From Sutterella sp. (GTDB lineage Bacteria; Pseudomonadota; Gammaproteobacteria; Burkholderiales; Burkholderiaceae_F), in contig DYCH01000077.1 of NCBI GenBank assembly GCA_019418235.1, positions 1 through 33,895 of the forward strand: 33,895 nucleotides of DNA, given 5' to 3'. The first letter of the stretch is position 1, and each line of letters opens with the position of its first letter. This document shows positions 7,358-15,846 of this stretch, in pieces. Under the pieces are notes generated by a model. That model worked only from the letters and a program-made list of their open reading frames with translations. It was not told the origin of the DNA and did not search any database. The translations under genes were made by a program, and so were the position numbers.

Positions 7358-9415
7358 ATGGCAGTGAGTCACTTCGCTTTACGAAAAAAAGGGGAAAAAT
7401 TAGCTCCCCTGTCTGATCGTTTAGCCAAACTCGGTTTGACGCGCGATTGGGATTACGTTTTTCATTTACCGCTTCGTTATGAAGACGAGACGAAAATCAC
7501 CCCGATCCGTGAACTAATTGTTGGTGATAACGCTCAATGCGAAGGCGAAGTGATTCGTTGCGACAGAGTTCGTCGTGCTTCCGGCGAACAAATTCAAGCC
7601 ATGATCAAGGACGATACGGCCACCTTAACCGTTCGTCTGTTGCACTTTTACCCATCTCAAGTGAAGCAACTGGAGATCGGTAAGCGTGTACGCCTCTATG
7701 GTGTTGTCCGTGAAGGTTACCTCGGCACAGAAATGGTCCATCCCAAAATCAAAGTGGCCGTCGATTCTCAAGCCTTACCAACAACGCTAACGCCTATTTA
7801 TCCGGCTGGCGAAGGCATCACTCAACCGTGGCTCAGAAAACGCATTGCGCGCGCCTTGCTTGATGTTGAAGTCACCGATCTTATTCCCAAAGACGTTACC
7901 GAACGATTACACTTACCTGCGCTTCGCGATGCTTTAAGATTTCTGCACCACCCACCGGTGGGCGCTAATGAAGCCAGTCTGATGGATCGAACGGATCCGG
8001 CATGGGAGCGTTTAAAGTTTGATGAGTTGGTTGCTCAACAAATTGCTTTGCGTCGAAGCCGCCTTTTAAAGGCTCAGATGCGAGCGCCACAAATTGCTCC
8101 TGCAACAACGCCGATTACTGATCGACTGTTATCTTCTTTACCCTTTGAACTCACAAACGCTCAAAAGCGCGTGTTGGAAGAAATTCGACACGACCTTGGT
8201 CGCATTATTCCCACCAATCGTTTGGTTCAAGGCGATGTAGGAAGCGGTAAAACCATCATTGCTGCACTGGCAGCCACGGTTGCTATGGATGCAGGCTTTC
8301 AAGTTGCCCTTATGGCTCCGACTGAAATCCTAGCCGAACAACATTATGAAAAGATTCGTTCTTGGTTAGAACCCGCGGGCGTTTCTTTGGCCTGGCTTGC
8401 CGGTAAACAAAAAACCGCTGAGCGCAACGCCAACTTAGAAAAAGTTTTATCCGGTCAGGCGCAATTTATCATTGGCACGCACGCCTTAATTCAGGACACG
8501 GTGAAATTTAAAAATTTGGGACTGGCCATCATTGACGAACAGCACCGCTTTGGCGTTGCGCAGCGCCTTGCACTGCGTACTGCCCACGAGGACGCTCTTC
8601 CTCATCTTTTGATGCTCTCAGCTACACCTATTCCCCGTACGCTGGCGATGAGTTACCTTGCAGATTTAGACGTTTCCGTTATTGATGAGTTGCCCGTCGG
8701 TCGTAAACCTATCGTCACCAAGCTTGTCAATCTCCAACGCAAGGATCAAGTCATTGCGTCCCTTAACGAACAAGTCCAATTAGGGCGTCAAGTCTATTGG
8801 GTTTGTCCTTTGATTGAAGAAAGTGAAAAGCTGGACTTAACAGCGGCCACTCAAACTTACGAAGAGATTTGCAAAAAACTTCCCAACCTTTCCGTGGGTT
8901 TAGTGCACGGCGCGCTCGCCAACGATGAAAAGCAATCCGTCATGGAGCGTTTTAAAGAAGGTTCTTTGGACGTATTGGTGGCCACAACCGTCATTGAAGT
9001 GGGGGTAGACATTCCTAACGCCACTTTGATGGTGATTGAACACGCAGAGCGCTTCGGTTTGGCACAACTTCACCAGTTGCGAGGCCGTGTGGGTCGTGGC
9101 GGTGAAAAGAGTTTTTGTATTCTTTTATACGGAGAGCTCTCGGAAACTGGAAGAGAGCGTCTCAAAGTCATTCGCGAAAGCACGGACGGCTTTGAAATTG
9201 CCCGACGAGACCTTGAGATTCGAGGCCCGGGAGAATTTTTAGGGGCTCGCCAGTCAGGCGTTCCCATGCTTCGTTTTGCCAACTTAGAAACCGATTCTCA
9301 TCTGGTAGAGGCCGCTCGAGACTTTGCCAGTCAATGGTTAAATACCGATCCCGAGCGAGCCCAGCAGCATGCCAAGCGTTGGTTTGCCCAAGCTGAAAGT
9401 TTTTTGGAGGCATAA
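7358..9415 (+). CDS. recG: ATP-dependent DNA helicase RecG
   Basis: 685 residues, the usual length. RecG drives branch migration and fork regression in DNA repair and replication restart. An N-terminal wedge/OB domain is followed by a superfamily 2 helicase core: Walker A GDVGSGKT (292-299), DEQH box DEQHRFG (393-399), motif III LSATPIPRTL, and later LRGRVGRGGEKSFC with the RecG C-terminal ARQSGVP segment. It lies between ridA and oxyR; recG next to oxyR is common in betaproteobacteria. It ends four bases before the oxyR GTG, so the two are likely co-transcribed. Confidence 0.96.
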   Translation: MAVSHFALRKKGEKLAPLSDRLAKLGLTRDWDYVFHLPLRYEDETKITPIRELIVGDNAQCEGEVIRCDRVRRASGEQIQAMIKDDTATLTVRLLHFYPSQVKQLEIGKRVRLYGVVREGYLGTEMVHPKIKVAVDSQALPTTLTPIYPAGEGITQPWLRKRIARALLDVEVTDLIPKDVTERLHLPALRDALRFLHHPPVGANEASLMDRTDPAWERLKFDELVAQQIALRRSRLLKAQMRAPQIAPATTPITDRLLSSLPFELTNAQKRVLEEIRHDLGRIIPTNRLVQGDVGSGKTIIAALAATVAMDAGFQVALMAPTEILAEQHYEKIRSWLEPAGVSLAWLAGKQKTAERNANLEKVLSGQAQFIIGTHALIQDTVKFKNLGLAIIDEQHRFGVAQRLALRTAHEDALPHLLMLSATPIPRTLAMSYLADLDVSVIDELPVGRKPIVTKLVNLQRKDQVIASLNEQVQLGRQVYWVCPLIEESEKLDLTAATQTYEEICKKLPNLSVGLVHGALANDEKQSVMERFKEGSLDVLVATTVIEVGVDIPNATLMVIEHAERFGLAQLHQLRGRVGRGGEKSFCILLYGELSETGRERLKVIRESTDGFEIARRDLEIRGPGEFLGARQSGVPMLRFANLETDSHLVEAARDFASQWLNTDPERAQQHAKRWFAQAESFLEA

Positions 9416-9419
9416 TTCA

Positions 9420-10379
9420 GTGACATTAACCGAACTTAAATACATCGTGGCCGTCGCCCGTGAACGTCATTTCGGTCGCGCTGCCGAGTCGTGTTTTATT
9501 TCTCAGCCCTCATTATCGGTGGCTGTCAAAAAACTCGAAGACGAATTAGGTGTTCATATTTTTGAGCGTCGCTCCCAAGAAATCTCGTTAACCCCTGTCG
9601 GTGAAACGATTGTCGAGCAAGCTCAAAAGGTTTTAGACGAAGTCCGTCATATTGAAGAGTTGGCCATTCAAGGGCAAGACCCTTTAATCGGCCCCTTGCG
9701 TGTGGGCGTTATCTTCACCATCAGCCCCTATCTCACGCCGGGCTTGGTGCACCAAATGCTTGATCTTGCCCCCAAGATGCCTCTTATCTTGACGGAAAAC
9801 TACACGAGCAATTTGCTCGATCAACTTCGCAACGGTCAAATTGATGTCGCCATTATGGCTTTGCCCATTAATGAGCCGGGCCTCATGTTGGCACCGTTGT
9901 ACGATGAAGACTTTGTGGTTGCCGTTCCTAAAAATCACCCGTGGGCTCACGAGACGGTCATTCACAAAGAAGATTTACGCGAAGCCAACCTCCTACTCTT
10001 AGGTAAGGGCCACTGCTTGCGTGATCAAATCTTAAATGTTTGCCCTGAAACCAATAGTCTGCGCGGTCGCATCTCTTCCATTCAAAAGACGGTTGAAGGG
10101 TCTTCTTTATTGACGATTCACCATATGGTGGCGCAAGGCTTAGGGATTACGGTATTGCCGAGCTCAGCGCTAAAGGAAACCAAGGATGATGACTTGGTGC
10201 GTGCTATTCCCTTTGAAAAGCCTGCACCGACTCGCCGTGTGATCATTGCGTGGCGCAAGACCTTTAACCGCCTTCCTGCGATTGAAATGATTCGTAAGGG
10301 CGTGGCAAGACTCAATTTAGAGGGTTGTAAGACGCTTAACTTACCGCCCGTGAGTTCGATCAGTGCGCCGAACGAATAA
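9420..10379 (+). CDS. oxyR: LysR-type regulator OxyR, hydrogen peroxide sensor
   Basis: 319 residues from a GTG start. An N-terminal winged HTH (TLTELKYIVAVARERHFGRA) is followed by a periplasmic-binding-protein-like sensor domain. The redox cysteines fall exactly at 199 (GKGHCLRDQ) and 208 (LNVC), the positions of the regulatory disulfide in the Escherichia coli protein, which identifies OxyR rather than a generic LysR regulator. An in-frame upstream ATG at 9369 lies inside recG and is rejected: GGAGG at 9406-9410 sits nine bases before the GTG, and the GTG gives the conserved N-terminus. In this anaerobe-like gene setting it would control peroxide defence. Confidence 0.95.
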   Translation: MTLTELKYIVAVARERHFGRAAESCFISQPSLSVAVKKLEDELGVHIFERRSQEISLTPVGETIVEQAQKVLDEVRHIEELAIQGQDPLIGPLRVGVIFTISPYLTPGLVHQMLDLAPKMPLILTENYTSNLLDQLRNGQIDVAIMALPINEPGLMLAPLYDEDFVVAVPKNHPWAHETVIHKEDLREANLLLLGKGHCLRDQILNVCPETNSLRGRISSIQKTVEGSSLLTIHHMVAQGLGITVLPSSALKETKDDDLVRAIPFEKPAPTRRVIIAWRKTFNRLPAIEMIRKGVARLNLEGCKTLNLPPVSSISAPNE

Positions 10380-10398
10380 GAAAGCTCTTTTGAGGTAG

Positions 10399-10433
10399 AA
10401 ACGCCACCGATTTTTTTTCAGTGGCGTTTTTCG
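10399..10433 (+). terminator. Terminator of oxyR, probably bidirectional
   Basis: Stem AAACGCCAC / GTGGCGTTT with a T-rich loop, followed by TTTTTCG on the plus strand. It lies 20 bases after the oxyR stop and 10 bases beyond the stop of the convergent small lipoprotein gene, so it may serve both. Confidence 0.85.
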
Positions 10434-10441
10434 TTGTAGGA

Positions 10442-10612
10442 CTATTTGTTTTCGTTGGCTTTTTGAGTCATGCTGTCGCCCATCTTGCCGATGGCTTCAC
10501 TCACATGTTCTGAGCCTTTTTTCAAGTCTTGTCCAAGACCGGCAACCGTATTGCAACCCGTCAACGCAATCAGGCTTCCAATCATGGCAAACACAATAAG
10601 AGACTTCTTCAT
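10442..10612 (-). CDS. Entericidin-like small lipoprotein
   Basis: A 56-residue frame: a signal sequence MKKSLIVFAMIGSLIALTG ends in a lipobox-like ALTGC, with the lipidated Cys at position 20. A short soluble tail (NTVAGLGQDLKKGSEHVSEA and about 16 more) is rich in Lys, Gly and Ser. This pattern (CNTVAGLGQDL, then K/G/S/E and a C-terminal K-rich end) is that of the entericidin A/B family of small envelope lipoproteins. AAGGAG lies upstream of the ATG at a proper distance. It follows proC by 31 bases in the same direction. Its role in the cell is unclear; entericidins have been linked to stress lysis in enterobacteria. Confidence 0.8.
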   Translation of the reverse strand: MKKSLIVFAMIGSLIALTGCNTVAGLGQDLKKGSEHVSEAIGKMGDSMTQKANENK

Positions 10613-10643
10613 TGGAAAACTCCTTAAAAAATTTTTGAAATTC

Positions 10644-11462
10644 TTACGCCTTGCCTAACTCGTCGGCCAAGACTTGGTTACGATCAAAAGCGGCTTGAAT
10701 CGCTTCATCCATCATACCCATGAAGTCGTGCTCTTGCATAACACGCAAGGCTTCTGCCGTCGTACCGCCTTTACTCGTCACGTTTTCACGCAATTTCGAA
10801 GGCGCCTCATTACTGAGACTTGCGAGCTTCCCTGCGCCCACCACCGTCATGATGGCCATGCGGCGGGCGCTCGCTTCATCAAAACCGCGACGAACGGCGG
10901 CAGCTTCCAGCGCTTCAATAAAGCGAAAGACGTAAGCCGGGCCCGAACCTGAGACAGTCGAAAGAACGTCTAATTGCTTTTCGCTTCCCACCGTAATGAC
11001 TTCACCCATGGCGGCTAAGACGTCTTGCGCCACGGTGCGATCTTCGACTTTAAGCTCAGAAGGAACGTACAAACCGACAACACCGGCACCCACCAACGCA
11101 GGCGTATTGGGCATGGCACGAACAACGCGGCTTGATCCCACCCAACGGGCAATATCGGCAATGCGAACGCCGGCTGCAATCGAAATAAATAAGGCGCCTT
11201 CTTTGAAATAAGCCTTTAACGAATCAATGGTTTGAGATAACCCTTGCGGCTTAACTGCCAACACAATGACGTCAGCGGCGGCTAACCAGTCACCCCCTGT
11301 TTGATGCGTCTGCACACCATAGGTTTGGCTCAAGTGCTCACACTTATTGGCATTGCGATCCAAGACATCAATCATCTTGGCATCCACACCGCTTCCGACA
11401 AGCCCTGCTACCAAAGCCGTTGCCATATTACCGCCACCGAGCATGGCAATTCGTTTTTGCAT
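10644..11462 (-). CDS. proC: Pyrroline-5-carboxylate reductase
   Basis: 272 residues from the ATG at 11462; a GTG three codons earlier is possible, but TAAGGTG lies at ribosome-site distance from the ATG. The enzyme catalyses the last step of proline synthesis with NAD(P)H. An N-terminal Rossmann motif MLGGGNMATALVAGL and the C-terminal ProC signature (VSGSGPAYVF... and VTSKGGTTAEALRVM) are clear. AMPNTPALVGAGV in the middle is also typical. It starts 10 bases after the YggS-family gene, an arrangement seen in many proteobacteria. Confidence 0.95.
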   Translation of the reverse strand: MQKRIAMLGGGNMATALVAGLVGSGVDAKMIDVLDRNANKCEHLSQTYGVQTHQTGGDWLAAADVIVLAVKPQGLSQTIDSLKAYFKEGALFISIAAGVRIADIARWVGSSRVVRAMPNTPALVGAGVVGLYVPSELKVEDRTVAQDVLAAMGEVITVGSEKQLDVLSTVSGSGPAYVFRFIEALEAAAVRRGFDEASARRMAIMTVVGAGKLASLSNEAPSKLRENVTSKGGTTAEALRVMQEHDFMGMMDEAIQAAFDRNQVLADELGKA

Positions 11463-11472
11463 CTTTGTCACC

Positions 11473-12171
11473 TTATTTCGTTAATTTTTTTGAATAGTCG
11501 CGAGCACCGAAAATGGCCGATCCCACACGAACCACCGTTGCACCCTCTTGAATCGCTTCAACAAAGTCTGAACTCATCCCCATAGAGAGAACGTCCAAAT
11601 CGAAGCCCTTCGTTTTTAACGACTCAAACAATGCTTTCATTTTACGGAAAGCCAAGAGGGTCGACGTCATTGGCAAATTGGGATTCGGAATGCACATTAG
11701 ACCGCGCACTTTAATTTTGGGAAGCGTCACCAATTTAGCTAAGAGTTCTTCCACCTCATCGATTTCAACACCGCTTTTGGAATCTTCCAAGTCCACATTG
11801 ACTTCGATGAGAATATTTAAGTCTGGTAAATCTTCCGGTCGTTGCTCCGATAAACGCTTGGCAATCTTTTCACGATCAACGCTTTGCACCCAGTCAAAAT
11901 GCTCTGCGACTAAACGGGTTTTGTTGGATTGAAGCGGACCAATCATGTGCCACTCGATATCCATCTCTGGATACTTGGCCTTGAAGTACTTAATCTTGTC
12001 TACGCCCTCTTGAACGTAGTTTTCACCAAACGCACGTTGACCGGCAACAATCGCCTCGTCAACAGCGTCCACACCAAAAGTTTTACTCACGGCTAAAAGC
12101 GTAACGTCTCGCCCTTGGGCGGCGCTTTCAACGTCTGCGCGAATGCGTGTTAAGTTTTCCGTAATGCTCAT
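11473..12171 (-). CDS. yggS: YggS/PLPBP-family pyridoxal phosphate homeostasis protein
   Basis: 232 residues, the usual size. It is a single-domain TIM-barrel protein that binds pyridoxal 5-phosphate without known enzymatic activity and helps vitamin B6 and amino acid homeostasis. The PLP lysine is Lys30 in LLAVSKTF. FGENYVQE, HMIGPLQSNK, RGLMCIPN and the C-terminal LSMGMSSDFVEAI and VRVGSAIFG are family signatures. It is followed by proC. Its start is 70 bases from the divergent queH. Confidence 0.95.
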   Translation of the reverse strand: MSITENLTRIRADVESAAQGRDVTLLAVSKTFGVDAVDEAIVAGQRAFGENYVQEGVDKIKYFKAKYPEMDIEWHMIGPLQSNKTRLVAEHFDWVQSVDREKIAKRLSEQRPEDLPDLNILIEVNVDLEDSKSGVEIDEVEELLAKLVTLPKIKVRGLMCIPNPNLPMTSTLLAFRKMKALFESLKTKGFDLDVLSMGMSSDFVEAIQEGATVVRVGSAIFGARDYSKKLTK

Positions 12172-12183
12172 TTTTGTCTTTCA

Positions 12184-12212
12184 TTTCCAAGAAGAAAACG
12201 CTCGTATACAAT
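12184..12212 (+). promoter_or_regulatory. Likely promoter of queH
   Basis: TTTCCA (12184-12189), 17-base spacer, TACAAT (12207-12212), about 30 bases before the queH ATG, inside the 70-base divergent gap with yggS. Confidence 0.5.
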
Positions 12213-12241
12213 CCTTAGAAGTTACAACAAAGATTTGAGCT

Positions 12242-12835
12242 ATGCAAGACGTTTTACTTCATTGTTGTTGTGCCCCTTGTTCGTCTGCCATTTTAGAGTG
12301 GATGCTTGCAAACGACTATCGCCCGACACTTTTTTATTTCAACCCGAATATTTTTCCGGAAACCGAATATTTGATCCGTAAAAATGAACTCACGCGTTAC
12401 GCCAAAGAAAAGGGCTTACACGTGATTGATGGCGACTATGATCATGCTGCCTGGCGAGAAGCCGTTAAGGGCCACGAAATGCAACCTGAACGTGGTTCTC
12501 GTTGCCAAATCTGTTTTAACTTGCGATTGACCGAAACTGCAAAAGTGGCAAAGCGTGAAGGAATTGCGCTTTTCACGACAACGCTTGCGAGCAGTCGTTG
12601 GAAAAGTTTAGAGCAAATCAATGACGCAGGACTTTTGGCGCAAAGCCTTTACCCCGAGACTCAATGGTGGGATCGTAATTGGCGTAAGGGCGGACTTCAA
12701 CAACGCCGCAATGAACTTTTAAAAGAAAACAACTTTTACAACCAACTGTATTGTGGTTGTGAATTTTCGATGCAACGACTGGAGCCTGAAGAGGTCAAAC
12801 GCCTGATGACTCAGGCGTGTCCGGCAGAAATTTAA
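12242..12835 (+). CDS. queH: Epoxyqueuosine reductase QueH
   Basis: 197 residues (former DUF208 family). QueH carries out the last step of queuosine synthesis, reducing epoxyqueuosine in tRNA, and replaces the unrelated QueG in many bacteria. The N-terminal LLHCCCAPCS, the middle GSRCQICFNLRL, the FTTTLASSRWKS stretch and the C-terminal YCGCEFS are the conserved cysteine and core motifs; the cysteines bind an iron-sulfur cluster and an extra metal. The genes for the earlier steps, tgt and queA, are at the other end of the window. The next open frame begins 17 bases after its stop. Confidence 0.93.
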   Translation: MQDVLLHCCCAPCSSAILEWMLANDYRPTLFYFNPNIFPETEYLIRKNELTRYAKEKGLHVIDGDYDHAAWREAVKGHEMQPERGSRCQICFNLRLTETAKVAKREGIALFTTTLASSRWKSLEQINDAGLLAQSLYPETQWWDRNWRKGGLQQRRNELLKENNFYNQLYCGCEFSMQRLEPEEVKRLMTQACPAEI

Positions 12836-12852
12836 TCATTGAGTTGTACACA

Positions 12853-13428
12853 ATGAACACAAGTCACACATACCTGAAGTCCGATTCTTACCAGCACGGT
12901 ATTCGCGTTAATGTTCTTGACGATACAAAGTCCTTTGAAGTCAAACTTTGCAAAGAGTTCACCGGCGAACCGCAGACTCAATTCAAAGACGTGCTTAGTT
13001 TTCTACGGCTGAGCATCTCTACGCGCTCAATCTACAAAGGTCTTTGCAGAATTGACTATCATGATTTTCCTTTAAATGCTGTTCAAGAAGCGCTTCTAAA
13101 TTTAATTGCTCATCGAGACTATGGCCTCAATGCTGACAGCTGTATCAACGTATACCCAAACAGAATAGAGTTCATTTCCCCGGGTGGATTACCGGCATTC
13201 CTCTCAGAAGAAGACATTGAAGATGGTCGCATTTTCCATAGAAACCCAGATGTAATCCAACAGTTAACGAAGTTGCGTCAATTGGATACAAACAATCATG
13301 GGTTCGACATCATTCGAAAGGCTTACACGACAAGCGAAGAAAAACCCAGTTTTCAAGTTGCTCCGAACAGCTTTCGCATAATTCTTCCAAAGATATCATC
13401 GCCAGAAATTAGCGAGGCTCATTCTTAG
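12853..13428 (+). pseudogene. Truncated ATP-binding protein with a RecG-C-terminal-like HATPase domain (AlbA_2 family remnant)
   Basis: 191 residues from the ATG at 12853; an in-frame GTG at 12817 lies inside queH. The recognisable part is DFPLNAVQEALLNLIAHRDY (residues 71-90) and ISPGGLP (108-114), the N-box and Gly-rich motif of the GHKL-type ATPase half of proteins annotated as AlbA_2/Schlafen-like transcriptional regulators or RecG-like ATP-binding proteins. Full proteins are about 400-500 residues with an AlbA_2 DNA-binding domain first. Here the frame begins in the linker before the ATPase part, so the 5-prime half is gone and it may be non-functional. No ribosome site is evident. It overlaps the convergent lgt by 20 bases. 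Confidence 0.6.
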
Positions 13429-14209
13429 TTTTCGTTGGCCAAAACCAAACAGCAAGCCCCAAGAAAATCATCGGAATTGAGAGCCATTGGCCTTGGCTTA
13501 AACCCAAGGCCTGAAGGCCCAAGAAAGCGTCCGGTTCTCTGAAAAATTCCACGAAGAAACGCGCTACGCCATACCCCAAGCAAAAGAGTGCCGCCACGCG
13601 CCCATCTTTACGGGGACGCATGGAGTAGAGCCACAAAATCACAAAGAGCAACAGGCCTTCGAGACCGGCTTCATAAAGTTGAGACGGATGACGCGGCAAC
13701 CAATCTTGAGCATGCGGGAAAATCATGGCAAAAACGTAATCAGGAGAGCTCACGCGTCCCCACAGTTCACCATTGATGAAGTTGCCGATTCGACCAAAGA
13801 AAAGTCCAAGGGGCACCAAGGGCGTCACAAAGTCGGCAATCTTTAAAAATGACTTTTGGCGAGTTTTCGCAAAATAAAGCATCGCTACAATCACACCCAA
13901 CACACCGCCGTGTGCACTCATCCCACCGTCCCAGACACGAATGATGTCTAAGGGGTGTGTGATAAACCATTCGGGTTGATAGAAGAAACAATAACCAAGA
14001 CGTCCGCCCAGAATCACCCCAAGAACGCCTACAAAGAGAAGTTCTTCCACGTCTTCTGCCGTAAGATCTCGCCAAGCATCACGTTTTGCACGCCACGTTC
14101 CTAAAAGCCAAAAAAGCGCAAAACCCACCAAATACATTAATCCGTACCAGTGGATAGATAAGGGGCCAATGGAAATGGCAACGGGGTCAAACTGAGGGTG
14201 AATGAGCAT
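13409..14209 (-). CDS. lgt: Prolipoprotein diacylglyceryl transferase
   Basis: 266 residues with about seven membrane segments. Lgt moves a diacylglyceryl group from phosphatidylglycerol to the lipobox cysteine of prolipoproteins at the inner membrane, the first step of lipoprotein maturation. The signature GRIGNFINGELWGR (139-152, with Arg140 and Asn143) and SAHGGVLG (98-105) are clear, as are the N-terminal HWYGLMY and the C-terminal ARFFVEFFREPD. Its 3-prime end overlaps the convergent truncated gene by 20 bases, with no terminator between. The entericidin-like protein in this window is a plausible substrate. Confidence 0.96.
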   Translation of the reverse strand: MLIHPQFDPVAISIGPLSIHWYGLMYLVGFALFWLLGTWRAKRDAWRDLTAEDVEELLFVGVLGVILGGRLGYCFFYQPEWFITHPLDIIRVWDGGMSAHGGVLGVIVAMLYFAKTRQKSFLKIADFVTPLVPLGLFFGRIGNFINGELWGRVSSPDYVFAMIFPHAQDWLPRHPSQLYEAGLEGLLLFVILWLYSMRPRKDGRVAALFCLGYGVARFFVEFFREPDAFLGLQALGLSQGQWLSIPMIFLGLAVWFWPTKTKNEPR

Positions 14210-14308
14210 AATTCTTTTTCATTTTTGTTGAGTTTCGAAAATTCTAGCGTATCTTTTGAGGCAATCTGTCTATACTCATAGGGTTCTGAACTTATTTTGT
14301 GCATCAAA

Positions 14309-15094
14309 ATGTCTCAATACGCAACGCTTTCTCATTCTGACTTTACCCAATTAGTAACCCTCATGACGAGTGCTCGACCGCTCGTTCACTGCATGACCAA
14401 TGATGTCGTTCAAGAAATCACGGCCGATGTGCTGCTTGCAAGCGGTGCGTCGCCTGCGATGATCATTGCCGAAGAAGAATGTGTCGATTTTGCTCGCATC
14501 GCCAGCACGCTTTTAGTCAACGTCGGCACGATTTTCCCCGAACGCGTTCAAAGCATGATTGCTGCCATTGAAACCGCTAATGAAGAGAAAAAAACGTGGG
14601 TGCTCGATCCGGTCGCAGCAGGCGTTTTGCCTTGGCGAGATGATGTGATTGACCGACTCCTTCGTTTGCGTCCCACGGTTGTTCGCGGCAACGCCAGTGA
14701 AATCATGGCCATTGTCGGCGCCTCAGCAGGCGGCAAAGGCGTGGACAGTTTGGATGACAGTGTTAATGCTATTTCTGCGGCCAGAAAACTCGCTCAAAAA
14801 GTAGGATGCGTTGTAGCGGTGACGGGAGCATCTGACTTTGTAACGGATGGCGAAGACGTCATTGAAATTCCGGGCGGACACGTCATGGCCACCTTGGTCG
14901 TGGGTACGGGTTGCTCACTATCAGCCTTGGTGGCTGCTTTTTGTGCAGCCTGCCCCTGTCCCCTCACGGCTACGGCGGCGGCACTGATGCTCGCTAAACG
15001 CGCCGAAGAAATTGCCTTTAAAGAATCCAAAGGCCCGGGGAGCTTTCACGTTGCTTACTTGGACGCCCTCTACCAAATCACACAAGGGAAATAG
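14309..15094 (+). CDS. thiM: Hydroxyethylthiazole kinase
   Basis: 261 residues from the ATG; a TTG four codons earlier is less likely. It phosphorylates 4-methyl-5-(2-hydroxyethyl)thiazole with ATP, the salvage route to the thiazole half of thiamine. The motifs LVHCMTNDVVQEITADVLLA, SGASPAM, VLDPVAAG, RGNASEIMA and the catalytic-loop VVGTGCSLSA are typical of ThiM. thiE follows five bases downstream and joins the two halves. No TPP riboswitch was recognised in the short leader, and the ribosome site is weak. Confidence 0.93.
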   Translation: MSQYATLSHSDFTQLVTLMTSARPLVHCMTNDVVQEITADVLLASGASPAMIIAEEECVDFARIASTLLVNVGTIFPERVQSMIAAIETANEEKKTWVLDPVAAGVLPWRDDVIDRLLRLRPTVVRGNASEIMAIVGASAGGKGVDSLDDSVNAISAARKLAQKVGCVVAVTGASDFVTDGEDVIEIPGGHVMATLVVGTGCSLSALVAAFCAACPCPLTATAAALMLAKRAEEIAFKESKGPGSFHVAYLDALYQITQGK

Positions 15095-15099
15095 TAGAG

Positions 15100-15747
15100 A
15101 TGACAAAACCCATTGTTGACTACAGCATTTACTTGGTTTTAGACCCTGATTTAACGGCTTCTTTCGGTATGGTGGAAACGGCCGTTGAAACAGCCAAGGC
15201 AGGAGCCACATTGGTGCAATTAAGAGCCCCCGATTGGAAAAAACGTCAATATTTCGACTGCGCCGTTCAACTAAAAAAGGCGCTTGAACCCTTTGATACC
15301 AAACTCATCATTAACGATCACGTGGATGTGGCGTTGGCCATGGATGCCGATGGCGTGCATGTGGGTCAAAAAGATCTGCCTGTTGAAAAGGTTCGTGAAT
15401 TGGTGGGGCCCGATAAAATCGTGGGGCTTTCTATCAACACAATGGATGAAATGCGCGTTGTTGATCCAAGCGTTGTTGACTACGTGGGCATTGGTCCGAT
15501 TTTTGCGACAACAACGAAAAAAGATGCAGCCGCGCCCATGGGGCTTGATGGCTTTGAAAAGCTATCCGATGCAAGCCCCGTTCCTTGCGTTGCCATCGGT
15601 AGCGTTAAAGCGCAACACATCCCTGCATTAGTGAAGGCAAAAGCCCAAGGGATTGCCGTGGTTTCTGCCATTTGCGGACAACCCTCTCCTTATGAAGCCA
15701 CTCGAGAATTACGAACCCTATGGGATGAAGCCGTTAAAAAGCTATAA
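15100..15747 (+). CDS. thiE: Thiamine-phosphate synthase
   Basis: 215 residues, TIM-barrel. It couples hydroxymethylpyrimidine pyrophosphate with thiazole phosphate to give thiamine phosphate. The motifs GATLVQLRAP, IINDHVDVA, ADGVHVGQKDLP (with the diphosphate-binding region), YVGIGPIFATTTK and the C-terminal VSAICG are those of ThiE. It lies directly behind thiM, so the pair forms a thiazole salvage operon. No thiD or thiC is visible here, so the pyrimidine half comes from elsewhere. Confidence 0.94.
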   Translation: MTKPIVDYSIYLVLDPDLTASFGMVETAVETAKAGATLVQLRAPDWKKRQYFDCAVQLKKALEPFDTKLIINDHVDVALAMDADGVHVGQKDLPVEKVRELVGPDKIVGLSINTMDEMRVVDPSVVDYVGIGPIFATTTKKDAAAPMGLDGFEKLSDASPVPCVAIGSVKAQHIPALVKAKAQGIAVVSAICGQPSPYEATRELRTLWDEAVKKL

Positions 15748-15798
15748 CTTCTCACAAATTCAGTGCTTTTAACGTGTTTTTCGTGCATGGTTTGTCGG

Positions 15799-15804
15799 TA
15801 CAAT
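15799..15804 (+). promoter_or_regulatory. Possible -10 element for the DUF2868 gene
   Basis: TACAAT in the 99-base gap between thiE and the next gene, about 45 bases before the ATG. The matching -35 is poor. Tentative. Confidence 0.3.
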
Positions 15805-15846
15805 TACTAGGTATTTTGTTTTTTCTATTCAGACAATAAAAACGCC

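Noticed and set aside
14210..14308. TPP riboswitch before thiM
   Set aside because: The leader is under 100 bases and none of the conserved core pieces (CTGAGA, ACCTGATCTGG-like) is present.
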